Shown in pieces: positions 1-6,229 of a DNA stretch of 8,064 nucleotides (position 1 is the stretch's first letter; every line of letters starts with the position of its first letter). The DNA comes from Eubacterium sp. (GTDB lineage: Bacteria > Bacillota > Clostridia > Lachnospirales > Lachnospiraceae). The notes under the pieces were generated by a model. The model did no database searches. It saw only the letters and a list, made by a program, of their open reading frames with translations, and was not told where the DNA came from. The stretch covers positions 1 to 8,064 of the forward strand of contig JAJGAH010000097.1 in NCBI GenBank assembly GCA_020844525.1. Reading direction: 5' to 3'. The translations under genes and the position numbers were made by a program.

Positions 1-1
1 T

Positions 2-1063
2 ATGGGCATTGACACGGAAAGTGACATACCCGGCAATATTCTGTCCGAAGTTCAGAAGCTTTTTGCCATTCGGTGCTGTCGTAATAACCGGATGCAGCCG
101 CTCATGCTCCGTCACCTGTACATTATTCGAGGCAGCAGGAACTACTTCATGCTGTGTCACCTTCGCCTTTCCACCGTAAGAAGGCACCCGGAAGGCCTCA
201 ACGATCTCCCCGTCCTTATTGTCCGTAAACCGGATCGGGCCATCATCAGACCACTGCCAGTTCTCATCAGTCACAACCGTCTGCTTTGTGCCATCCGTAT
301 AAAAAATTTCCAGCTGGGCGAGTAACTTTGTCTCCTTACCGTACTGATTCTTCAACCCCCAGGCTCCACAGGAGCCCCGGTACCATCCGTCAGCAAGCTG
401 CACGGTGAGTACATGAACCTTGTTGCTGTCTTCTGCTCTTCGTGTGGCATGAGAATCTTCCTCTTTTACGTCAGTATCTATATCAGCGACATCTGAACCT
501 GTCTCCGCAGAATTCCTGAGCATGCCGGTAACGTCATAAGTCTGATATTGTACTCTCTTCCGGTAATCGGTATAGCCGGGAGCCAGACAGAAATCTCCGA
601 CCTTCTCCCCATCCAGCTTCGCCTCATAAAGGCCACAGGCTGTCATATACAGGCGTGCTTTCTCTATCTCTTTATGGCTGTTCAAAACGATTTCCCTGCG
701 GAAGCAATCAGCCGGATAGCGCATTTTCGGATTCACTTTATAATTTCCACTGATCCACCTGGCCTTCCAGTCCTCCGGACAGAGAAGCCCTATTTCAAAA
801 AACGCATCGCTCCATTCGCCGGGCTTGTCATTTTCATCCCACAGACGGATTTTCCAGTTCACTCTTTCCCGTGAGCTCAGTTCTTTTGGATATTCTGCCC
901 GCATGGAATCAGACTTTACTTTGCCACTATCCCATTTTTCCGTTACAATCTGCCAGGCGGTCTGCTTATTTCCGCCCTGGCAATTCCACATAAGACAGGG
1001 CTTTGCCACATCAATCCCCATTGGGTTCTTCAGAAATTCTGTTCTAAGCCGAATTGCTCTCAT
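2..1063 (-). CDS. Alpha-L-rhamnosidase (GH78), N-terminal part, cut by window edge
   Basis: The minus strand reads open for 354 codons with no stop before the left edge. The protein matches the start of GH78 alpha-L-rhamnosidases, which remove terminal rhamnose from plant glycans and glycosides. Residues 1-95 resemble the family's N-terminal Ig-like domain (QTAWQIV near 34, WKIRLWDENDKPGEWS near 70-85). Residues 98-350 form the rhamnosidase N-terminal beta-sandwich, with the typical ARLYMTACGLYEAKLDG (136-152), LAPGYTDYRKRVQYQTYDVT (160-179), DGWYRGSCG (225-233) and NFGQNIAGYVTFRV (338-351). The catalytic (alpha/alpha)6 barrel lies outside the window. No signal peptide is seen, so it is probably cytoplasmic. 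Two ATGs stand in tandem at 1066 and 1063; AGGAG at 1071-1075 is 4 nt from the first and 7 nt from the second, so I chose 1063. An acidic insertion (about residues 183-214) lies between the YDVT strand and VHVLTVQL and is not usual for the family. The family call is firm; the exact substrate is unknown. Confidence 0.9.
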   Translation of the reverse strand, partial: MRAIRLRTEFLKNPMGIDVAKPCLMWNCQGGNKQTAWQIVTEKWDSGKVKSDSMRAEYPKELSSRERVNWKIRLWDENDKPGEWSDAFFEIGLLCPEDWKARWISGNYKVNPKMRYPADCFRREIVLNSHKEIEKARLYMTACGLYEAKLDGEKVGDFCLAPGYTDYRKRVQYQTYDVTGMLRNSAETGSDVADIDTDVKEEDSHATRRAEDSNKVHVLTVQLADGWYRGSCGAWGLKNQYGKETKLLAQLEIFYTDGTKQTVVTDENWQWSDDGPIRFTDNKDGEIVEAFRVPSYGGKAKVTQHEVVPAASNNVQVTEHERLHPVITTAPNGKKLLNFGQNIAGYVTFRVNAH

Positions 1064-1066
1064 CAT

Positions 1067-1364
1067 TTTTCTCCTGTCTGCTTAAGCTTTAATATGATCC
1101 TTATTCTTACCCGGAAGATGCATTTATGTCGAAACAGCCCTTTCTTCCATCCCTTATATTGATACTATAAAACAGTCCGGCTACAAAATCTTGCACAATC
1201 GTAATACGGATGATATTCTTGTGTTTGCATATTTGTATTACACATGCTAACCTGTCCCTATTCAGAATCACACATATTTCTGCGCAGATATACCCGCCAG
1301 GAAGGAATAAAGGCGAAATGATATTAACGGATGTCACTGAAGATGATATAAAGAATCTTGAAAT
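1067..1364. other. Intergenic, no convincing gene
   Basis: This is the upstream region of the rhamnosidase gene. It is AT-rich and contains short open frames on both strands, none with recognisable protein similarity. On the minus strand a 26-codon frame starts at an ATG preceded by AGGTTAGC and stops early at TAG. On the plus strand a 72-codon frame (1210-1428) runs into the repeat copy at 1365. The rhamnosidase promoter should lie here, but I found no hexamer pair that I would defend. Confidence 0.4.
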
Positions 1365-1435
1365 GTCTGGTGTCAGGTTCCGATTAAATTTACATAAACG
1401 ACTTTATTCTTTTATAACCCGTTCCTGACAACTTT
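1365..1435 (+). repeat. Palindrome-ended interspersed repeat, copy 1
   Basis: The core 1369-1432 is 64 bp and begins GGTGTCAGG and ends CCTGACAAC, so the ends are near-perfect inverted repeats. It matches copy 2 (2128-2191) at 59 of 64 positions without gaps, and copy 3 (6450-6516) more weakly. The shared GTCT before the core and TTT after it extend the unit slightly. The centre contains ATAAA-CGAC-TTTAT, a second inverted repeat, so the whole unit can fold as a long interrupted hairpin. It carries no coding capacity of its own and is best described as a MITE- or REP-like non-autonomous element. Confidence 0.8.
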
Positions 1436-1445
1436 TTGGATAGTT

Positions 1446-1493
1446 GAAAAACAGCCTGACTACCGGCGAACATACTGCTGGCAGTCAGGCTGT
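1446..1493 (-). terminator. Rho-independent terminator, minus strand (possibly bidirectional)
   Basis: A perfect 11-bp inverted repeat pairs ACAGCCTGACT (1451-1461) with AGTCAGGCTGT (1483-1493) around a 21-nt loop that can pair further. On the minus strand the stem is followed by TTTTTCAAC, a proper U-tract. On the plus strand the tail is the weaker ATTTTCT. It would end a transcript coming from about 1600, where a ribosome binding site and ATG are present but no intact gene remains. Confidence 0.75.
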
Positions 1494-1511
1494 ATTTTCT
1501 CATGGAGTTAA

Positions 1512-1599
1512 CTAACGGGAGCAGCCAGCCAACAGACCTGTTAAAGCACAGGCCATAAAGGGAATCTGACCGGTCTATACTGTTTTCAAAATCGTTCAT
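1512..1599 (-). pseudogene. Remnant of a small unidentified gene
   Basis: GAGGA (1605-1609) lies 5 nt before an ATG at 1599 that opens MNDFENSIDRSD. In that frame translation would run 69 codons straight through the terminator hairpin, which is implausible. In a neighbouring frame, the codons at 1556-1512 read MACALTGLLAGCSR followed by a stop, 18 nt before the terminator stem. This hydrophobic run ends in LAGC, a lipobox-like pattern. A single small indel near 1560 would join the two halves into a peptide of about 29 residues with a hydrophilic start and a hydrophobic end. It could be a decayed lipoprotein start, a small membrane peptide, or chance. I do not recognise it. Confidence 0.25.
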
Positions 1600-1630
1600 G
1601 TATTTCCTCGCAATCTATCAGACCGAAACC

Positions 1631-1705
1631 CCTGCACCCACTTAATTTTGCACCTGTTTTTCGGTTTGTGGGTGCAAATGGGTGCAGGCCTGTCAAAATG
1701 GGTGC
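1631..1705. repeat. GGGTGCA inverted/direct repeat cluster, possible IS end
   Basis: CCTGCACCCA (1631-1640) pairs perfectly with TGGGTGCAGG (1679-1688). Inside it, TTTGCACC (1647-1654) pairs perfectly with GGTGCAAA (1671-1678), leaving a 6-nt bulge on one side and a 16-nt loop. A further ATGGGTGCAT follows at about 1698-1707, so the heptamer GGGTGCA occurs three times in direct orientation within 37 bp. Clustered direct and inverted short repeats of this type occur at the ends of IS21-family elements. No istA/istB transposase is present, so this would be a solo end. It lies just downstream (on the minus strand) of the arginase-like remnant. Confidence 0.45.
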
Positions 1706-1721
1706 ATGAGCGTCCGATTTG

Positions 1722-1913
1722 CTATATTAAATCCTTCGAAAAATCAATAACTGACCGAATCACAGAATTCTCTTCTCCGATTGGCTTGTACTCAAACAGC
1801 CCTAATCCGACCAGGTTCATATTTTCTTTGATTGTCTGTATAATTTCCATGGTTTGCCTTGTACCCATTCCATTCGGAACAGGAAGCGGTGTAGCAGAGA
1901 ATTCCTGCGGATC
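1722..1913 (-). pseudogene. Arginase/agmatinase-family C-terminal remnant
   Basis: The minus strand reads 63 codons from an upstream TAG (1914-1916) to a stop at 1722. It begins DPQEFSATPLPVPNG, which resembles the conserved arginase-family segment (D-x-D-x-x-DP-x-x-x-x-x-T-P-x-P-G) near the active site. This is followed by a helix and a VGLGLFEYKP strand that corresponds to the family's C-terminal (D/E)-x-x-E-x-(N/K)-P motif. The first two thirds of the fold, including most metal-binding Asp and His residues, are missing and no start codon is available. This is a 5'-truncated relic. The family call rests on this short region and is moderate. Confidence 0.5.
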
Positions 1914-1930
1914 CTATGCTTGCACCACCA

Positions 1931-1985
1931 GGCCCCATAGCTTAGACTGATAGCAGTCGGAGGCTATCGGGCCTTATCTTTTTAT
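1931..1985 (+). terminator. Terminator-like hairpin, plus strand
   Basis: GGCCCCATAGC (1931-1941) pairs with GCTATCGGGCC (1963-1973) with one mismatch in 11. The 21-nt loop itself contains GACT/AGTC (1945-1948 with 1955-1958). The stem is followed on the plus strand by TTATCTTTTTATCC. The minus-strand side has no U-tract. No plus-strand gene precedes it, so it may be a relic of a lost gene or IS, or the end of a small RNA. Confidence 0.5.
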
Positions 1986-2123
1986 CCAAATGCTTCAGAT
2001 ACTCTGCTGAATACATTCGATCCGTCCGCTAGGTTGTATCCATCGTGGTAGTAAGGACTTGGAGGTATGTCTTTATACCCTTCCATTGCATCCTTAAGTA
2101 TCCGGTCATATTTCTTCTCAAAT
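1982..2123 (-). pseudogene. IS66-like transposase fragment
   Basis: Immediately after repeat copy 2, the minus strand reads FEKKYDRILKDAMEGYKDIP then PSPYYHDGYNLAD before a stop at 1982. From memory this resembles a segment of IS66-type (DDE_Tnp_IS66) transposases, where a YDxIL helix is followed by PPxxYYRxGYNL and then a conserved LFLHD/TNN region. Here the reading diverges after YNLAD. Shifting one nucleotide continues as DRMYSAEYLKHLDKK, suggesting a frameshift within a decaying gene. Both ends are gone and the piece cannot be active. The IS family assignment is tentative. Confidence 0.42.
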
Positions 2124-2195
2124 GTCTGGTGTCAGGTTACGATTAAATTTACATAAACGACTTTATTCTTTTTTAATTCGTTCCTGACACCTTTA
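2124..2195 (+). repeat. Palindrome-ended interspersed repeat, copy 2
   Basis: The core is 2128-2191, 64 bp, with perfect 9-bp terminal inverted repeats GGTGTCAGG / CCTGACACC. Inside these, ACGA-TTAAA on the left can pair with TTTAATTCGT on the right with a one-base bulge, and ATAAA-CGAC-TTTAT forms the apex. This is the most symmetrical of the three copies and best shows the ancestral form. It sits exactly between two broken frames: an N-terminal gene start on one side (2196-2242) and the IS66-like fragment on the other. Confidence 0.85.
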
Positions 2196-2242
2196 CTATC
2201 ACGCTTCTGTGCATCATAGAAGCGTTTCAGATGATTCTGCAT
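2132..2242 (-). pseudogene. Truncated third gene of the helicase-NUDIX operon (DUF1810-like start)
   Basis: An ATG at 2242, preceded by AAAGGAAA with good spacing, lies 14 nt after the NUDIX stop, so translation would be coupled to the operon. The 15 native codons read MQNHLKRFYDAQKRD, then the frame enters repeat copy 2 and picks up about 21 repeat-encoded residues before a TGA at 2132. The start resembles DUF1810 proteins, which typically begin with a DLxRFxxAQxxxY segment. With only 15 residues this remains a suggestion. It is a broken gene, though a 36-aa chimeric peptide could still be made. Confidence 0.4.
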
Positions 2243-2256
2243 AAGTTTCCTTTCTT

Positions 2257-2646
2257 TTACCTGATCCTCTCCTCAATCAACGGCAGCAATCTCCGGTCAG
2301 CAGGCAGCCAGTCCACATCATACAGGTGGGCAGAATCCAGCCATCGTGCCGCCTCATGCTCAAGAAGAGTCAACTTTCCGGATTTTACTGTGCAGAGATA
2401 GCATCCCATAGACAGATGGAAGGTAGGATAGTCTGTTTCAATAGTATCGAGCAGCTCACCCACTTCAATCTCCGTGTCCAGCTCCTCATGAATCTCGCGG
2501 GCAAGTGCTTCCTGCGGCGTTTCACCGGGCTCAATCTTTCCGCCCGGAAACTCCCATTTGTCCTTGAATTCTCCGTATCCTCTCTGTGTAGCAAAAATCT
2601 TTCCGTTATGCATAATTACTGCGGCAACCACATGCTTTGTTTCCAT
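2257..2646 (-). CDS. MutT-type NUDIX hydrolase
   Basis: This 129-aa protein is a single NUDIX domain of the (deoxy)nucleoside triphosphate pyrophosphohydrolase type, the group including MutT and CTP pyrophosphohydrolase NudG. Such enzymes cleave NTPs or dNTPs, often oxidised or modified ones, to NMP plus pyrophosphate. The NUDIX box is complete: G36-x5-E42-x7-R50-E51-I-x-E54-E55-L-D57, with the Mg2+-binding glutamates present. Upstream FATQRGYGEFKDKWEFPGG (18-36) and the C-terminal HEAARWL and VDWLPADRRLLP segments are typical of this subgroup. The length is normal and no other domain is attached. AGGAG at 2652-2656 lies 5 nt before the ATG. The gene starts 23 nt after the helicase stop on the same strand, so the two are almost certainly cotranscribed. 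Its role beside a helicase-nuclease could be altering or sensing nucleotides during phage or DNA-damage stress; that is inference. Confidence 0.93.
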   Translation of the reverse strand: METKHVVAAVIMHNGKIFATQRGYGEFKDKWEFPGGKIEPGETPQEALAREIHEELDTEIEVGELLDTIETDYPTFHLSMGCYLCTVKSGKLTLLEHEAARWLDSAHLYDVDWLPADRRLLPLIEERIR

Positions 2647-2669
2647 ATCTTCTCCTTGAATGAGTATCC

Positions 2670-5600
2670 TTATTCATTGACAATGTAATCATAGATATCC
2701 TGCCGAACCGGCACATCTAGACGATAATCGATCTCAAACGCATCGTCCGTCTTTTTGCCTGTCACTTTTCCATACTCATCCGTTATGTCAAATGTCATAT
2801 GAATCGGATGCGGCTCTCCCTGTGCAGTCATCTCTCCGAGAAAATAAAACTCCTTGGCTTCCTGGTCCTCCTTGTTTTTTCTCACAAAGAGATATATCCT
2901 GTTATCCTTATCCTCAGGCGTCCGCTTATAAAAATGATCTGCATCTCCGGAAGTAACCTTTCTGGGATGTTTTGACAATGCAATCAGCCTGTCCGCGCTT
3001 ACAAAACGGTCCTCGTATGCGATTGCGTCGTCCGCCTTGTCATAGTTAATGAACACCGGCAGACTCTTGGTACGGCTGTCATAGAAATATCCACCCAGAT
3101 TCTGCGCATTCATGTTTTTCTCCCAGTTCAGCAGCAAACAGACATCCTCATACGTGTACTTCTGATACAACTGGAAGTTTGTATCTTTGTAGGGATGGCT
3201 GTACTGTTCTTTATAAGAAGCAAGGCCAAACCGCACAATTTCACTTACCATGTTGGAAAAAGGTCTGTCCGCCAGCATAGCTGCAAAAGATGGGGACAGA
3301 CGATACTCACCCTCCCTGTCCTCTACGAGAAATGTACATGCCTCATATTTTTTCTTTTCCGAATCCTTCGCAAACTGATTGGTCAGGTTCCGGACAGCTG
3401 ACTCTACCGCTGCCTTCTGTTCTCCTCTCCTGAGATCTGCAAACGCATCTGCATAGGCCTGGAGACGAAGACAGAAATCTCTGTTCCTCAATAGACCCCG
3501 CAGAATGATCAGCTCCTCCGGTCGCTTTCCATACCCCAGCTTCTTTGAAAGAAATACGATTACCTGTTCTTTCTCCTTGTTAAAACGGATCGTATAATCC
3601 TTCTCATATTTTACCAGGAAATTGTAATACGACCCAAATTTTGCAAAATACTTGGTCACATCGACAGAGCCATATTCCCTGAAATCCATCAGAGAAGGAA
3701 TCCGTCCGAGCTGGTATTTCAGTTTCGTGTATGCATCCCGAAGCAGCTTGGTGTCATTCAGACGTGCACTATCAATGGCACTGAAAATCCGCTTGCGGGA
3801 GATCTCGTCAAAATGAATGGTCGAACTGCCCGGAATGACACGGGTCCCCTCCTGTACATACCTGCGGATGTTGTCCTTGTTATAAGATCTGTCACCGGAG
3901 AGGGCGATGGGAATCATGTAATTATTCGTGTATGCTCCGATAAAATCCAGAATAACGACGTACTCTTTCCCTTCCGCCTTGCGAAGACCGCGTCCCAGCT
4001 GCTGCACAAAGATAATCGGACTCTGTGTGGGACGCAGCAGAATCACCTGATTGATATCCGGAATATCGACACCTTCATTGAAAATATCCACGGTCAGGAT
4101 GTAATCAAGCTGTTCCGACCTTGGAAGCTTATCGCTGGTAAGTCTCTTAACCGCATTTTCACGCGTTTCCTGCGAATCACCGCCGCCAAGAAAAAGGGTC
4201 TGAAGCCCCTGCTCATTCATTTTTCTGGACAGCTCCCGGCCGACTTCCTTCCGGCTGCAGAAGATCAGCCCCTTTAAGCGGGTTCCACTATGCCCAAAGT
4301 ACTTTGCCTCACGAAGAATATATTTGACCCGCTCCTCGCTTGTCAGAAAACGGAAGTCCTGCAGAGACAGCTCACCACCTGTCTGATTATCATTTGCGAT
4401 CCTTCCATCAACTTCCAGATCCGTAATTCCAAAATAGTGGAACGGGCAGAGAAGATCATCTTCCATTGCCTGCTGAAGACGGATCTCCGCTGCAATGTTG
4501 TGGTCGAACATCTTATAAATGTCAAATCCGTCGGTCCGTTCCGGCGTGGCAGTCATGCCGAGAAGCAGATCCGGTTTGAAATAATCGACGATCTTCTGAT
4601 ACGATGGAGCACCTGCACGATGAACTTCATCAATAATAATCGAGTCAAATTCGTCCGGTTTAAAGGAATGCAAAATCTCGTCTTTCACCAAAGTCTGAAC
4701 TGTAGCAAAGATATAATCAGCATGGAAATTTTTCTCATTTCCAGAAAGTATTCCGTATGTTACATTTTTTCCTAATACACGTTGAAAACTCTTGACGGCC
4801 TGCTTATCAATCTGCTCCCTGTGCACCAGAAAGAGAACGTGTCTCTGCTGTAATTCACGCATTGCAAATGCGGCAGCCAGGGTCTTTCCCGTAGCAGTGG
4901 CTGATATGAGAAGTGCTTTCTTTTCCCCTGCACTTTTCAGATTTTTCAGCGATTCGATAAATTTTATCTGCATAGAATTCGGCTCAAGTTTATAGCTCTG
5001 TAATTCCACTACATCATCATCTGTCGCTATTTTGTGCTGACGGAGAATTTCCTTCTGTTTGCGACGGAGAAGCTTCGCCTCCTGAAACTGTTGTCGATAG
5101 TCATCGATAAAATCCTCATACCGCAAAGTCTCTGGTGCATCCCACAATTCCCGAAACTCATGCAGGACGCTATTGATCACCGCTCCATCCTTCAGCCCGA
5201 CTAGCTTTGTGTTCCACTCTTTATTTATCGTAACCGCTGACAACGTCATATTAGAGCTTCCGATTATCATACGATAGATCTCTCCCTCTCGGAAAAGATA
5301 CCCTTTGGTGTGGAATCCCGCTTTTTCCAGAACCCGGTACATCCGAACCTCAATGTTTCTAAGATTGGACAATTTCTCCAACGCTTGCGGATCGGAAAAC
5401 ATGAGATAGTCTGTTGTGAGAATTTTCCCCGGGATATTTCTCTCTTCCAGCTCCCTTAATGTCTGCAAAAGGGGCGTGATGCCACCCGTTGTGACGAAAG
5501 CAACGCTCATGGCAAACTGATCACAGTGTCTAAGCTCATCCTCAATATCGACCAGCACTTTACGACCCGACTCAGGATCATTTGAAACAAACTGCGGAGA

Positions 5601-5690
5601 AAGCGCAAGATTTGCCTCGATCGATGCATCCGTGTATCCACGCAAAAGACCATTCTTTAATTCTTCAGACACATTTCTCATGTAAGCCAT
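2670..5690 (-). CDS. PLD-nuclease / SF2 helicase / DUF3427 protein
   Basis: This 1006-aa protein has three parts. Residues about 40-200 are an HKD/phospholipase D-type nuclease domain (COG3886-like) with H127-T-K129 and G144-S-S-N147. Residues about 235-600 are a superfamily 2 DEAD/DEAH-like helicase (COG1061 type): Walker A SATATGKT (263-270), DEVH (354-357), TAT (380-382), GLIFCSR (474-480), a motif V region NEGVDIP (538-544) and motif VI QQLGRGLRK (563-571). Residues about 640-1006 match DUF3427 in style, including a YTYEDVCLLLNW (845-856), NLGGYFYD and PVFINYDK segment. All catalytic motifs look intact. Proteins of this build are usual in accessory and defence islands and are thought to act on DNA; the substrate here is unknown. 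The ATG at 5690 has only a weak GGGTAG ahead; an alternative ATG at codon 4 has no better site. It is the first gene of the operon with the NUDIX hydrolase. Confidence 0.93.
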   Translation of the reverse strand: MAYMRNVSEELKNGLLRGYTDASIEANLALSPQFVSNDPESGRKVLVDIEDELRHCDQFAMSVAFVTTGGITPLLQTLRELEERNIPGKILTTDYLMFSDPQALEKLSNLRNIEVRMYRVLEKAGFHTKGYLFREGEIYRMIIGSSNMTLSAVTINKEWNTKLVGLKDGAVINSVLHEFRELWDAPETLRYEDFIDDYRQQFQEAKLLRRKQKEILRQHKIATDDDVVELQSYKLEPNSMQIKFIESLKNLKSAGEKKALLISATATGKTLAAAFAMRELQQRHVLFLVHREQIDKQAVKSFQRVLGKNVTYGILSGNEKNFHADYIFATVQTLVKDEILHSFKPDEFDSIIIDEVHRAGAPSYQKIVDYFKPDLLLGMTATPERTDGFDIYKMFDHNIAAEIRLQQAMEDDLLCPFHYFGITDLEVDGRIANDNQTGGELSLQDFRFLTSEERVKYILREAKYFGHSGTRLKGLIFCSRKEVGRELSRKMNEQGLQTLFLGGGDSQETRENAVKRLTSDKLPRSEQLDYILTVDIFNEGVDIPDINQVILLRPTQSPIIFVQQLGRGLRKAEGKEYVVILDFIGAYTNNYMIPIALSGDRSYNKDNIRRYVQEGTRVIPGSSTIHFDEISRKRIFSAIDSARLNDTKLLRDAYTKLKYQLGRIPSLMDFREYGSVDVTKYFAKFGSYYNFLVKYEKDYTIRFNKEKEQVIVFLSKKLGYGKRPEELIILRGLLRNRDFCLRLQAYADAFADLRRGEQKAAVESAVRNLTNQFAKDSEKKKYEACTFLVEDREGEYRLSPSFAAMLADRPFSNMVSEIVRFGLASYKEQYSHPYKDTNFQLYQKYTYEDVCLLLNWEKNMNAQNLGGYFYDSRTKSLPVFINYDKADDAIAYEDRFVSADRLIALSKHPRKVTSGDADHFYKRTPEDKDNRIYLFVRKNKEDQEAKEFYFLGEMTAQGEPHPIHMTFDITDEYGKVTGKKTDDAFEIDYRLDVPVRQDIYDYIVNE

Positions 5691-5805
5691 ATTCTACCCA
5701 ATCATACCTTCCAAAAAAGCACATTCTGCTCCTCAATAGCTCCTAAGCCAAATCTCACGCCCTTCAGAATCTATTCTTGCTTTTATTGCTATTATTGATA
5801 CTTGA

Positions 5806-5835
5806 ATTATCTACGGCTCAACCGCCTTAAGCCAA
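5806..5835 (-). promoter_or_regulatory. Candidate promoter of the helicase-NUDIX operon
   Basis: On the minus strand TTGGCT (5830-5835, 4/6 match to the sigma-A -35) is followed after 18 bp by GATAAT (5806-5811, 5/6 match to the -10). Transcription would start near 5799 and give a leader of about 110 nt. It lies between the toxin-antitoxin terminator and the helicase start. The match is moderate. Confidence 0.35.
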
Positions 5836-5841
5836 AAGCTT

Positions 5842-5876
5842 AAAAAATGACTGCCGCACCTTTTCTGTTGCGACAG
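5842..5876 (-). terminator. Terminator of the HigBA-type operon
   Basis: Read on the minus strand, CTGTCGCA pairs with TGCGGCAG (8 bp including one U-G pair) around a 10-nt loop, followed by TCATTTTTT. It lies 53 nt after the antitoxin stop and isolates that locus from the downstream helicase operon. Confidence 0.7.
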
Positions 5877-5929
5877 CCGAGCTCAAAAGTTACAGTAAAT
5901 CTCTATCATGGATCGTTTATTTTCCATTA

Positions 5930-6229
5930 TCACTTTGTCGCAGATGCTTTCTCCGGGGCAAATTCAATCTTAAGTATCATTCCCATGCCTCTGGCCAGAC
6001 GCTGTAAGGTACGTATAGATGGATTGGCATTGCCATGCTCCAGCTTGCTGATATCGCTCTGAGCAATCCCGGTCCGTTCGGCAAGTTCCTTTTGCGTCAT
6101 GCCGGACTTCTGTCTCGCATCTATCATTGCCTGAATCACCGCATGTTCTGGCTGGAGCCGTTCATATTCTTTTCTAATTTCCGAATCCCGGAGCTGCTCC
6201 TGGAGAAAATCGTCAAATTTATTACTCAT
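5930..6229 (-). CDS. HigA-type XRE-family antitoxin
   Basis: This is a 99-aa helix-turn-helix protein. Residues about 30-80 form an XRE/Cro-CI domain, with MTQKELAERTGIAQSDISKLEHG (44-66) covering the HTH and a typical ANPSIRTLQRLARGMGMIL continuation; it ends in IEFAPEKA. In HigBA-type modules such a protein binds and neutralises the toxin and represses the operon through the HTH. GAAGGG (6235-6240) lies 5 nt before the ATG at 6229, and the start overlaps the last 8 nt of the toxin frame, so I chose this start. Because of the toxin deletion, the toxin's first ATG at 6415 also reads in frame into this gene and could give a 161-aa fused product. The antitoxin appears intact even though its toxin is broken; it may persist as an autorepressor or by neutral drift. 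Confidence 0.85.
   Translation of the reverse strand: MSNKFDDFLQEQLRDSEIRKEYERLQPEHAVIQAMIDARQKSGMTQKELAERTGIAQSDISKLEHGNANPSIRTLQRLARGMGMILKIEFAPEKASATK

Noticed and set aside
2..1085. Open frames on the plus strand across 2-325, 548-874 and 825-1085
   Set aside because: They are antisense shadows of the rhamnosidase, whose minus-strand frame is continuous and has clear family motifs.
1107..1337. 76-codon minus-strand frame upstream of the rhamnosidase
   Set aside because: No recognisable motif, no good ribosome site and low-complexity composition; treated as non-coding.
1648..1950. 100-codon plus-strand frame
   Set aside because: It runs antisense to the arginase-like relic and begins in the palindrome cluster; no plausible ribosome site.
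3195..4995. Several plus-strand open frames of 67-161 codons inside the helicase gene
   Set aside because: They lie opposite a full-length protein with all helicase motifs and show no recognisable domains or consistent ribosome sites.
5679..5690. Start of the helicase at codon 4 (ATG at 5681)
   Set aside because: No ribosome site precedes it; the upstream ATG at 5690 has at least a weak one, so the longer form was kept.
5827..5843. TTAAGC-caaaa-GCTTAA hairpin as a terminator
   Set aside because: The stem is only 6 AT-rich pairs; the neighbouring GC-rich hairpin at 5851-5876 with the same U-tract is the better terminator.
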